Source: Carex sylvatica (lineage: Eukaryota; Streptophyta; Magnoliopsida; Poales; Cyperaceae). From it: a DNA stretch of 14,720 nucleotides. This document shows positions 8,045 to 14,720 of the stretch, in pieces. Both the position numbers and the translations under genes were made by a program. Every line of letters starts with the position of its first letter. Positions within the stretch are counted from its first letter, which is position 1. The notes below the pieces were generated by a model. It saw only the letters and a list, made by a program, of their open reading frames with translations, had not been told where the DNA came from and searched no databases. The stretch lies in NCBI GenBank assembly GCA_964058845.1, contig CAXKVR010000565.1:1-14720 (forward strand), given 5' to 3'.

Positions 8045-8692
8045 TCATAGAAGGTTCCAGTATATCGTGACATTCGGGCCCGAAAGAGCAGTGGAAGGTT
8101 CCCGTATATCTGACCCCGCTCCCAACAGCTCTGCGAGTCTGACATTAATCGTGTTCTCATCGACTTCAGTAGGGTCAGATATGCCACCAACGGGCTCGCC
8201 CTGGATGGGCAAACCCCATAGAGCACTCACGTCTTGGAGAGTTACTGCCATCTCTCCAAATGGTAAGTGAAACGTGTGCGTCTCGGGACGCCATCGCTCC
8301 ACTAGTCCTGCAATGAGGGACGCATTGATGGCCTTAGTCTCTGTCTCCATAATATCGACCAAATGGTGCAACCCCAAATTTTGCAGATACGGGTCCATCA
8401 GCGAGTGGTACTGCATACCATAATACCGACTCCTGGCATCTAAAATGTCCTCACTCTGCATTCAGAAAAGTAAACAACATAAGAAACTGAAAATACAAGA
8501 ACTCGATAATATTTAAACTTAAAAAAAAATATAAAGACAAAAATAATCAAGTACCTCTCGGGATGCCATACAAACTCGGTGCTCCGTGTGACTCATCCAT
8601 AACAATGGACTGAAATATTCCGGGCTGTTAACGGGAATGGACTCATCTACAAGGTCGGCTGGTGGTGGTCTCCTAGGCCGTCCTCTAGCCAT
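8045..8692 (-). pseudogene. Truncated plant mobile domain (PMD, MAIN-like) protein, two exons
   Basis: Read on the minus strand, exon 1 is 8692-8555 (46 codons, starts MARGRPRRPPPADLVDES), intron 8554-8456 (GTACTT...GAATGCAG, 99 bp, phase 0), exon 2 8455-8045. The product is about 182 residues. Exon 2 has the PMD signature ERWRPETHTFHLPFGE, then VTLQDVSALWGLPIQGEPV. Intact PMD proteins are several hundred residues long, so the C-terminal half is missing. The frame ends SGPNVTIYWNLL and stops just where the transposase frame arrives from the other strand. PMD proteins occur in plants both as host nuclear proteins (MAIN, MAIL1) and as passengers in Gypsy and MULE elements. This copy lies within MULE TIRs, convergent with the transposase. 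Its molecular role in elements is unknown. Confidence 0.83.
8456..8554 (-). other. PMD gene intron, 99 bp
   Basis: On the minus strand the exon 1 end CCCGAGAG|GTACTT and the acceptor CTGAATGCAG|AGTGAGG are good splice consensus sites, and both sides are phase 0. The joined protein reads MASRE-SEDILDARSRYYG, close to the spacing in PMD proteins between a short N-terminal segment and the domain. Confidence 0.7.
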
Positions 8693-9266
8693 CCTATATT
8701 TTTTTTAAAAAAATAGACATACAATTAGCTAAAATATGCTAAATTAGGCTAATATGAAAAAAAAAATATACTCAAACATGGTAAAATACGCTAAGTATAT
8801 AAACACCAAAAAAAATCTATATAAACTTTTTGGTGAAAATTAAAAAACTAGCCAATCTGGTTAACCAATAACCAGATTGGGCCCTTCTTTCCAGTGACCC
8901 AATTCTCGGATTAGTGAAAAATATTAATCCGATTTATTTGTTGCAGTCTTTCTAATAAATGAAGTTATATTGTATTCTCAAACTCATCAAGATGTTTGGT
9001 GATCTTAAATTCAAAATCTACTAGGTTAGCTTTAAATAATAAATCTAAATCATTAAAATCGATTTACTTTACGAGTGATGAATTTACATGTAAATTTTTT
9101 AGAATTTCAATTTAATTTGGTATAAAGTCAAGTGATCAAAAAGTATTTACACTAAAATTAATTTATAAACTTTCTAATTTTAACCGCTTGACTTTAGCCG
9201 CTTTGTAAATTTTATTTTTCATTTTTTATAATATTTTTATTATTTTAGATAGAGAAAATCGCTTAA
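8693..9266. other. AT-rich interior MULE spacer upstream of the PMD gene
   Basis: I see no coding signal. A TATATA-like string at about 8797-8803 could serve a minus-strand promoter for the PMD gene, but the region is so AT-rich that this is weak. Two hairpins lie at 8852-8880 and 8906-8932. A looser inverted pair (TAAAGTCAAGTG at about 9122 and CGCTTGACTTTA at about 9184) is also present. Confidence 0.55.
8852..8880. other. Perfect 12-bp hairpin
   Basis: The arms CCAATCTGGTTA and TAACCAGATTGG flank a 5-base loop ACCAA. A second hairpin (TCGGATTA/TAATCCGA, 8906-8913 and 8925-8932) follows 26 bp later. They sit upstream of the PMD start on its strand. They may be regulatory or traces of a lost insertion. 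Confidence 0.7.
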
Positions 9267-9275
9267 TCTAAAAAT
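9267..9275. repeat. Left 9-bp TSD (TCTAAAAAT) of the nested MULE
   Basis: TCTAAAAAT directly precedes CCGACATTTTT at 9276 and is repeated exactly at 10113-10121. Confidence 0.92.
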
Positions 9276-10112
9276 CCGACATTTTTAAAAATACTCAAAA
9301 ATAAAAATAAATTATTAAGAATAACCAGGGTTTGGACAGAATTTTAAAAATGCCCAAACCGTGGAAAAAATCCACGGATTTGAATTTTTATTCAAAACCG
9401 TGGCATAAATTCACGGTTTTGATTAAAAATTCGAAACCGTGGATTTATTCCACGGTTTTCAATAAAAATTCAGAACCATGGATTTATTCCACGGTTCTTA
9501 ATTTTTTTTTTTTTTTTTTTTTTTACTGGTTTGAATAAATCACGGTTTATTTTTTTTATGTATATGATGTATATGATGTATATGTATAATATGTATATGT
9601 ATATGTATATAAATGTTCTATTTTTAGTTCATTTCAAATAATGAATTATGTACATAATTAATAAAATTTCTCACCAAAATATAGCACCTATACATTTATT
9701 TTTATTCAATTTTTATAAATTCACGGTTCTAAATTTTTTTTTTTTTTTTTTGCTTTTTTTTTTTTGCACTATTAAGGTTTGAATAAATAAAAGATCCACG
9801 GTTTATAGAGATCAACTTGAACGGTTCGGATCGACGTTTTAAACTTTAAAAATTAAAAAACGGATTATAAGCATAGTAGCCAACCTCTACATATTATACA
9901 TATACATCATATACATATATACATATATACATAAAAAAAAAAAAAAAAAAAATTCGAATTTTTAATCAAAACCGTGAATTTATTCCACAGTTTTGAATAA
10001 AAATTCAAAACCGTGGATTTTCTCCACGGTTTGGGCATTTTTATAATTCTGTCCAAACCCTGGTTATTCTTAATAATTTATTTTTATTTTTGAGTATTTT
10101 TAAAAATGTCGG
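9276..10112. mobile_element. Nested non-autonomous MULE (MITE-like), 837 bp
   Basis: It has 160-bp terminal inverted repeats (9276-9435 and 9953-10112) that align without gaps with about five mismatches, inside a perfect 9-bp TSD. The terminal sequence CCGACATTTTT, then AGAATAACC, GAATTTTAAAAATGCCC and a CCGTGGA/TCCACGG palindrome follow the same order as the host MULE's TIR, so it belongs to the same wider family. The interior holds T-runs, ATGTATATG-type repeats whose reverse complement occurs near 9890-9935, and no protein frame. It would need transposase supplied in trans, presumably from an intact relative of the surrounding MULE. Confidence 0.92.
9359..9495. repeat. 39-bp tandem array of CCGTGG...CCACGG palindromes (nested MULE, left)
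   Basis: The palindromic blocks start at 9359, 9398, 9437 and 9476, exactly 39 bp apart. Each is CCGTGG, about seven AT-rich bases, then CCACGG, with single substitutions (CCATGG, TCACGG). The spacers read TTTGAATTTTTATTCAAAA or close. On the right arm two more lie at about 9972 and 10011, again 39 bp apart. Confidence 0.88.
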
Positions 10113-10121
10113 TCTAAAAAT
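10113..10121. repeat. Right 9-bp TSD (TCTAAAAAT) of the nested MULE
   Basis: An exact copy of 9267-9275, immediately after the terminal TGTCGG. Confidence 0.92.
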
Positions 10122-10430
10122 TATGGACCACCGGAAGAATTGATTTTCTACCTATTTAAAATTTAAAAAATTGTAAAATAATCCTTACAAAAATTGTTCT
10201 CGAAATATATATCTTAAGATTTTCATATAAAAATCTTGTTTAATTTTCAGATCGACTATTTGAACTTAAAATATAAAATACATAAATTCATGTTTAATTT
10301 TCATATTTGCATAGAGGCCCCTCTACTTAATTAATTTACACAATTCAAGTTTATTCACAATACAACCCTCCATATTATATAATTTTACCAATAATCCCTC
10401 TATTTAAATTTACCAAAAGCCCCTCCATAT
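10122..10430. other. AT-rich MULE interior, no gene
   Basis: I see no coding frame. Repeated CCCTCYAT-type phrases (CCCTCTACTTAATTAA, CCCTCCATATTAT, CCCTCTATTTAAATT, CCCTCCATATTATC) at about 10318-10436 suggest a short decayed tandem repeat. Confidence 0.5.
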
Positions 10431-10440
10431 TATCTAATTC

Positions 10441-10882
10441 GATCGAGTCGGGAAAATCAACAACCCGCACTCGATAATTAATCAATTCAAGTTCTCCGAT
10501 TTCTCAAAATAAATTTACCGACATAAGTCACATAAGATATAATCAATTCGATCGAGTCGGAAAAATCAACAACCCGACTCGATAACTAATCAATTCGATC
10601 GAGTCGGAAAAATCAACAACCCGACTCGATAACTAATCAATTCGATCGAGTCGGAAAAATCAACAATCCGACTCGATAACTAATCAATTCGATCGAGTCG
10701 GAAAAATCAACAATCCGACTCGATAACTAATCAATTCGATCGAGTCGGAAAAATCAACAATCCGACTCGATAACTAATCAATTCGATCGAGTCGGAAAAA
10801 TCAACAATCCGACTCGATAACTAATCAATTCGATCGAGTCGGGAAAATCAACAACCCGACTCGATAACTAATCAATTCGATC
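10441..10882. repeat. 47-bp satellite array, each unit a potential hairpin
   Basis: Seven full units start at 10550, 10597, 10644, 10691, 10738, 10785 and 10832. A diverged, expanded unit at 10441 precedes them and a truncated one starts at 10879. Each unit carries ATCGAGTCGG, then AAAAATCAACAA, then CCGACTCGAT, so its 10-bp arms pair perfectly in CCGACTCG units. Units with ACAATCC instead of ACAACCC keep nine of ten pairs or shift the loop. Variants alternate along the array (CCC at both ends, TCC in the middle), consistent with recent unit duplication. Confidence 0.95.
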
Positions 10883-10908
10883 AAATAAAAAAAATTCGAG
10901 AGAGGAGT

Positions 10909-11235
10909 TTGCATTTACCCGAGAGAGAGAGAAATCACAAGGCAGTGAGCAAGAGACGAGACGAGAGAGACGAATTTTTCGGTAGGGGTTGCGGGTCAGT
11001 GAGCAAGAGGGGGTGGGTTAGGGTTTTGGAACGGAGGGGAAGGAGGCGGGGTAGGGGCTGCGGGTCAGTGGTGGTTCGGATTTTGGAATGGAGAGGAAGG
11101 AGGCGGAGCAAAGAGGAGGGGAGGCGGAGCAAAGAGGAGGGGAGGCGCCAGTTTTCGCGGACAGAGGAGGGGAGCCGCTCGGGTGGGGAAGAAAGGGGCG
11201 CTTCAAGATTCGTGCTCGGGATCAGGGGATTAAAA
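10909..11235. other. GC-rich, GA-biased island beside the right TIR
   Basis: Base composition jumps from very AT-rich to clearly GC-rich on the plus strand. There are two diverged 69-bp repeats (GCGGGTCAGTG at 10991 and 11060) and an exact 21-bp duplication (11101-11121 and 11122-11142, starting AGGCGGAGCAAAG). The plus strand stays open for 134 codons, but the product is Arg/Gly/Glu-rich, repeat-driven, and runs straight into the TIR palindromes. It may be an untranslated leader on the minus strand (CT-rich there), an acquired host fragment, or expanded simple sequence. Confidence 0.6.
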
Positions 11236-11381
11236 GGGTCGGCCCGTGGAATTTATCCACGGGGGGGGTTTTTTATTCGGCCCGTGGAATTTATCCACGG
11301 GGGGTATTTTTAAAATTTGGTTTCCGAACCGGTTATTTTTAATAAAATCTTTTTTTTTTTGGGTAAAAATAAAAATGTCGG
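11235..11381 (-). repeat. Right terminal inverted repeat of the MULE
   Basis: It is the reverse complement of 4917-5034, with one difference: the palindromic block GGCCCGTGGAATTTATCC is duplicated in tandem (11241-11262 and 11279-11300, 38-bp offset). The last 75 bp or so differ from the left TIR by one substitution (GAAACCAAATTTT versus GAAACCGAATTTT). Confidence 0.9.
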
Positions 11382-11390
11382 TCAGTTCCC
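11382..11390. repeat. Right 9-bp target-site duplication (TCAGTTCCC) of the MULE
   Basis: Identical to 4908-4916, directly after the terminal TGTCGG. Confidence 0.93.
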
Positions 11391-11836
11391 CCTCCTTTTT
11401 CACCCAAGAAATAATTAATTTGGAGCTTTGCCAGGCTTTTTTATGATAATGTTGCGTTACCTCGTTAATGGGCCTCACCATCTGCACCGACCCCAGTTGC
11501 ATGTGGACCGATCTGCTATGTCAATTCCTTACTGGCCCCCACAGGGTACAGATATCTCCCGCGTCGAGAAAACGTGAAAATGATCGCGGTCTTTGAAAGA
11601 GAAATGCTGAAAATTGTGTTACAACGAACAGACTCAGAGAAATACGAAGACTCCGGTTTTCAGCAAATATCATCAAATATTTATTAATATTAATGATATT
11701 TTTTTTCTTCAAATGATGTCAGTAAAAAAATCTAGAAGAGGCGACTTCTCACCCACCCCATACATAATCTAGAAAACCTGCAGATTAATACATCTTAAAA
11801 AAAAAAGTTCTCAGTTCCCTCGAGAATATCGCTGGC

Positions 11837-11845
11837 TATAAAAAA
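11837..11845 (+). promoter_or_regulatory. Putative TATA box of a small downstream transcript
   Basis: TATAAAAAA in the context CTGGCTATAAAAAAGACG is a good plant TATA match. A start site near 11865-11875 would give a leader with many pyrimidine runs (CTCTTCTCC, TTTTTTTTCTTCTC). No enhancer-type motif was recognised. Confidence 0.4.
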
Positions 11846-12123
11846 GACGATATTTTGAGACTCGACGAAGCTCGTCTGCTCTCCACGCTCTTCTCCTTTA
11901 TTCTATTCGGTCCACTTTATCTTACTCAATCTGAGCAATGCTTTTATTAATAGATCTGATCACCGCTCTGTCTCGGTACTCTTTCGTCTCAACTTACCGG
12001 ATTCGCATAGAGATGCTGTAAATTTGTTCCACCTCGTCTGTAGTATCTACTATATATATATACATATAAATAAGGTACGTGTTATGGTTGATGATAATGA
12101 TGTGTTTGTAGTAATGTGATTTT

Positions 12124-12205
12124 TTTTCTTCTCTTCTTCTCTCTTTCTTCTTCTCTTCGTCCTTTTCGTTCTCCTCTGCTTCAATCTTTCTTTGTTCTCG
12201 CCGTA
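12124..12205 (+). other. CT-rich leader-like tract
   Basis: TCTTCTCTTCTTCTCTC-type pyrimidine sequence precedes the ATG at 12232. Such tracts are typical of plant 5' UTRs but also occur as simple repeats. Confidence 0.45.
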
Positions 12206-12231
12206 TCATCAAGCACAAACCTCATTTGAAC

Positions 12232-12324
12232 ATGAAGGCTCTCCTGTATTCTCTTACCTTAATTTCAACAGCACTGTTCTATGCTAACGACAAAAAATTA
12301 TACAGGCTCAGTCTACCAATCTGA
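12232..12324 (+). CDS. Possible 30-residue signal-peptide-like ORF
   Basis: The ATG opens MKALLYSLTLISTALFYANDKK and ends at a TGA in CCAATCTGAGC, 30 residues in all. The first 18 or so have a basic start and a hydrophobic core, like a secretory signal. A TATA box (11837) and a CT-rich leader lie upstream in the right order. It could be a tiny secreted peptide, the first exon of a longer gene whose donor I cannot place, a gene remnant, or chance. No family is recognised. The stop lies inside a duplicated element (12303-12326 and 12346-12375), which argues for some decay at the 3' end. Confidence 0.22.
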   Translation: MKALLYSLTLISTALFYANDKKLYRLSLPI

Positions 12325-12375
12325 GCACAAGCACAGAAAATCCTGCAGGCTCAATATATATCTACCAATCTGAGC
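12303..12375. repeat. Near-duplicate CAGGCTCA...CTACCAATCTGAGC pair
   Basis: CAGGCTCAGTCTACCAATC at 12303 and CAGGCTCAATATATATCTAC at 12346 both end in CCAATCTGAGC. The second has six extra AT bases. GCTCAG and CTGAGC in the first can pair. A related CTCAATCTGAGCAATG lies at about 11926-11941. Confidence 0.7.
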
Positions 12376-12379
12376 GCAA

Positions 12380-13860
12380 AAATCCCTGGTTCTGCTTTTA
12401 TATTTTGTTTTTTATTGTCTATTTTTGTAAAATAATTCAGTTATAATATTTAATGTATTAGTACAAATGTTATATGTAGTGGTACAAAATTATATGTAAT
12501 TAATTTGTTCTGATTAATGAAAATACCTACTTTCATTCTTTTGAGTAACAAATTTAAAACATAATTGGATCTAGTAACCGATCTAGGCAAAGCTCCGAGC
12601 CAAGATATGCATGTGGGAGAAGTTAGTGGAGTGCATGTTAACTTATTTACTCTTCTAAATTTTTTTTTTTTTTTTACATATTGAAATTCATTAAGAAATG
12701 CTAGTCTATGCGCCAATATTAATTATAAAGCGAGGTCCGCATCCAAAGTTGTTGCACCAGCAATCACCTAGAACAGACAAAAACAAATAGCCAGTACACG
12801 TACATGTAAATGATCTGTCGTCTCTTCTAAGATATTTACATATTAGGCGAGGCACAATATTTCATAAGACAATAGGATTACCAACGTAATTTTAAATGTG
12901 CAACTTGGAGAAGAAAGGTCCTGAAAAATATAATTTCTTAATGCATCTGTTTTGTTTAACTACTATGCAACTGTTTTGTTTATTTTATTTTTTATGACAA
13001 ACATAAATTTCTCAATAAATTAATAACCCAATAAACTAACTTTTTATTCTAGAAAATAACAAATGCAAGACTTTTAAATCTGTTAATGATTTTCAGATTA
13101 TAAAATTAACAAATATTATTTCATCAAAGGACTTTGTTAAATTATTATATCAAATAAATGCTAACAATTGTCAAGATTTTTTATAACAAAAACACCTTTG
13201 TAATTAAGTATTAAATTAATTAATTTAATACTGAATTCATTCTTTGTAACTTTCAATTACGATTTCAATTATATAATATTTCATTGATCAACAACTACAA
13301 CTTGAATCATCTAGCTAGTTTATTATTATTCAAATTTCCATTTACTAAAATCAAATTTATTTTTTAGTAAGAAACCTAGAATGTCTAGTAAGAAAGCAGA
13401 TTTTGATTTCTGATTATGATTGGGATCAAAATAATATAAGCAAATTCAGACAAACTTTTATTTTATTTTTTATAGCGGAAACCACATTCTCAGACTTAGA
13501 AATTAATTAACAAATATAATTTCTTAATGCATTCAATACAGAAAACATTAATTCATATATAAGAAACTTAATTTAATTTCATAAATCGCATCATATATTC
13601 CTAACTTCTCCGATTGTAATTTAAATCAAATAATATTGATTGAATACAATTTCATAGTAATCATAACGGCTAAATTTATATCACAAATTACAGTGACAGT
13701 TCATACAAAATACCATCCGTATTATGGAAATAGTTTTTGTTATGATCAATATTTTGATTTTGATTTTTTATCTTTCATTTTGGTAAACTAATTAATTCTA
13801 CAATTTATAAAATAATTAAAATCAGAATTTTAATTTGATCAAATTCAGATTACTGGTTAT
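12380..13860. other. AT-rich intergenic DNA, no gene seen
   Basis: About 1.5 kb of AT-rich sequence has no protein-like frame, RNA gene, long repeat or terminal inverted repeat that I can support. The minus-strand frame at 12450-12716 crosses a T-run and has no family character. Confidence 0.6.
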
Positions 13861-13867
13861 TGCCTTA

Positions 13868-13875
13868 GATTGTTG
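13868..13875. repeat. Left 8-bp TSD (GATTGTTG) of the hAT-type MITE
   Basis: GATTGTTG directly precedes TAGTGTTTTAAAATG and recurs exactly at 14289-14296. Eight base pairs is the hAT superfamily TSD length. Confidence 0.85.
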
Positions 13876-14288
13876 TAGTGTTTTAAAATGCGGCCGCATG
13901 AACCGCATATGCTTATGCAATCGGCAACCGTACTCAGAATGCCATGCAGTCCCTCCCGTGCAGTTTTGAGCATGCGGCTGCATATGCGGTCTGAATATGC
14001 GGATATGCGGATTAAAAATGTAATATGCAGCACATGTAATTAAAAGTTCATATGCATTATGCGGAGTTCTACCATCCCATCCCAAATTATTGTATTTTTT
14101 ATATATAATAAGGCACATTCATGTTAGTTATGTGAAAATAAATTCAACTATATGAATATGAATATATATATACGTGAATTTTTATTTTAAAATTCGCATA
14201 TATTTATCTGCATTAAAATCCGCATACCGCTTATGCGGTATGCAGTGGCCTTCTGCATACATAAACAAAACTGCATTTTAAAATATTA
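13876..14288. mobile_element. Non-autonomous hAT-type element (MITE), 413 bp
   Basis: The left end TAGTGTTTTAAAATGCGG matches the reverse complement of the right end (TAATATTTTAAAATGCAG) at 15 of 18 positions. The start TAGTG fits the hAT terminal pattern YARNG. The three right-end differences are all C-to-T on the plus strand. The interior is packed with ATGCGG and CCGCAT in both orientations, including CGGCCGCATG near 13891, a run near 13974-14010, and a perfect 9-bp hairpin GCATACCGC/GCGGTATGC at 14222-14243. Such subterminal motif clusters are usual in hAT elements and bind their transposase. There is no coding capacity; the minus-strand frame at 13822-14118 crosses the boundary and is spurious. 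Confidence 0.85.
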
Positions 14289-14296
14289 GATTGTTG
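14289..14296. repeat. Right 8-bp TSD (GATTGTTG) of the hAT-type MITE
   Basis: Identical to 13868-13875, immediately after the element's terminal TATTA. Confidence 0.85.
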
Positions 14297-14720
14297 GAAA
14301 AATATGAACTAACCAACTAGTTTTAAATCTAAATTTTTATCACAAAATAAATAACAATTATATTAAAAAATATAATCAACAATATAATTAAAACTTTATT
14401 ACCCGGAACTGCAAAATGCAGACCTAAGGCAAATTTCCGTCCTAAGCGCAGGAATAATCGGTTAAACTTGCCTCAAATTACGCCGGTATTCATCTACCTA
14501 CGGGCACAACCATCGTAGAGGTTGATATATATAGCTTCTTTCAATAATGATAGGAGAATAATATGTTTTCTATAAAGAAAATATTTGTTTGTGAGAGAAT
14601 AAAAATTGAATTTATGAATTATAGAGCTAATAGAAAGAGCAAGAGAATGTGAATTGTTGAATAGATTATTGAATAATCAGCTTTTCAAATATTATGTATT
14701 ATTTATAGACAAATAACATT
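14297..14720. other. Unassigned right edge, possibly part of an LTR
   Basis: From about 14401 the composition shifts (CCCGGAACTGCAAAATGCAG, TACGCCGGTATTC, CTACCTACGGGCACAACC). It then becomes A/T-rich with GTGAGAGAATAAA and GAATAGATTATTGAATAATC. The sequence has the look of a plant retrotransposon LTR running off the window, but no TG/CA terminus, TSD or primer-binding site is visible, so I do not call it one. Confidence 0.25.

Larger units (their letters stand above)
5674..8270 (+). pseudogene. MULE transposase (MuDR family), two coding exons, one in-frame stop
   Basis: Exon 1 is 5674-7527, intron 7528-7607 (GTATGT...TTGCAG, 80 bp, phase 0), exon 2 from 7608. The ATG at 5674 (GGCCATGCC) opens MPIGISIHFGGKF. 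Residues about 1-105 resemble the N-terminal region of plant MuDR proteins. They are followed by a Pro/Glu-rich linker (PEPEPEPE), an acidic stretch, a MuDR DNA-binding domain at about 280-351 (CNTSGC, then HTC zinc-type residues), and a MULE catalytic domain. Candidate acidic residues are D487 (ISIDAAFL), D550 (VISDQHKG) and E666 (TTNGSESLN, exon 2), with a C575-x2-H578 motif (YCIQH). TAA at 6280-6282 breaks the frame between the linker and the acidic region; both sides are in the same frame. The C-terminal SWIM zinc finger normal for this family is absent. From about 8048 the frame runs antisense through the PMD gene, so the native end is lost. It would cut and paste elements carrying matching TIRs in the nucleus. 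Confidence 0.9.
4917..11381 (+). mobile_element. Mutator-like element (MULE), 6,465 bp, two-gene, damaged
   Basis: The element is bounded by inverted termini CCGACATTTTTATTTTT... and ...AAAAATAAAAATGTCGG and by a perfect 9-bp TSD. It carries a MULE transposase on the plus strand (5674-8270 with introns) and a PMD-type frame on the minus strand (8045-8692). It also holds a 19-bp minisatellite on the left, a 47-bp hairpin satellite on the right and a nested small MULE (9276-10112). Removing the guest and one copy of its TSD leaves about 5.6 kb. The TIRs are still very similar (one difference in roughly the first 75 bp plus homopolymer-length changes), which suggests the insertion is not ancient. 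The in-frame stop, the truncated genes and the nested insertion suggest it is no longer autonomous. Confidence 0.93.

Noticed and set aside
8048..8270. C-terminal extension of the transposase frame as a real domain
   Set aside because: It is the exact antisense of the PMD coding exon and has no CxC/CxH zinc-finger pattern, so it is shadow sequence past a probable breakpoint.
10909..11313. 134-codon Arg/Gly/Glu-rich frame beside the right TIR
   Set aside because: It is driven by GA-rich repeats and continues into the TIR palindromes. Overlapping frames on both strands are equally open.
12085..12330. A C/D-box snoRNA suggested by TGATGATAATGATG and later CTGA motifs
   Set aside because: The spacing is far too long, there is no terminal stem, and CTGA recurs as part of a duplicated phrase.
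13822..14118. 98-codon minus-strand frame
   Set aside because: It crosses the left boundary and TSD of the hAT-type MITE and contains only translated ATGCGG motifs and flanking AT-rich DNA.
14401..14720. LTR of another retrotransposon at the right edge
   Set aside because: The composition is suggestive, but no terminus, TSD or primer-binding site lies in the window, so it is recorded only as unassigned.

Overview
The window is nuclear DNA from a flowering plant, probably a eudicot. The evidence is strongly AT-rich intergenic sequence, short GT-AG introns, plant-type MULE, hAT and LTR elements, and a plant mobile domain (PMD) reading frame. I recognise no confident host gene. The window is a stack of transposable elements in repeat-rich DNA. 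All boundaries below were read by eye from target-site duplications (TSDs) and terminal repeats.

Left flank (1-4907): a degenerate tandem array (1-480) is followed by a second array whose repeat unit was split by a 1,455-bp solo LTR (690-2144, 5-bp TSD AGTTA). Next come AT-rich DNA, a CT-rich tract, and a roughly 220-bp tandem duplication (about 3949-4352).

Centre (4917-11381): a 6,465-bp Mutator-like element (MULE) flanked by a perfect 9-bp TSD, TCAGTTCCC. Inside the left terminal inverted repeat (TIR) lie a TATA box, a GA-rich leader, a probable 5'-UTR intron filled by a 19-bp minisatellite, and a transposase in two coding exons (MuDR-type DNA-binding domain plus MULE catalytic domain). 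One in-frame TAA interrupts the transposase, and its C-terminus lacks the usual SWIM zinc finger. A second gene, encoding a truncated two-exon PMD protein, converges on it from the opposite strand. The two reading frames collide at about 8045, as if a deletion had fused two gene ends. The right half holds a nested 837-bp non-autonomous MULE (9276-10112, its own perfect 9-bp TSD TCTAAAAAT), a 47-bp satellite whose every unit can form a hairpin, and a GC-rich GA-biased island next to the right TIR.

The host MULE and its nested guest share the terminal sequence CCGACATTTTT and the CCGTGGA-N5-TCCACGG palindrome, repeated every 38-39 bp. The likely relationship is an autonomous-type parent, now damaged, and a small derivative once mobilised by the same transposase.

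Right flank (11391-14720): a TATA box with a CT-rich leader precedes a 30-codon signal-peptide-like reading frame (weak gene candidate). Beyond it are featureless AT-rich DNA, a 413-bp hAT-type MITE (13876-14288, perfect 8-bp TSD GATTGTTG) rich in ATGCGG/CCGCAT motifs, and an unassigned end.
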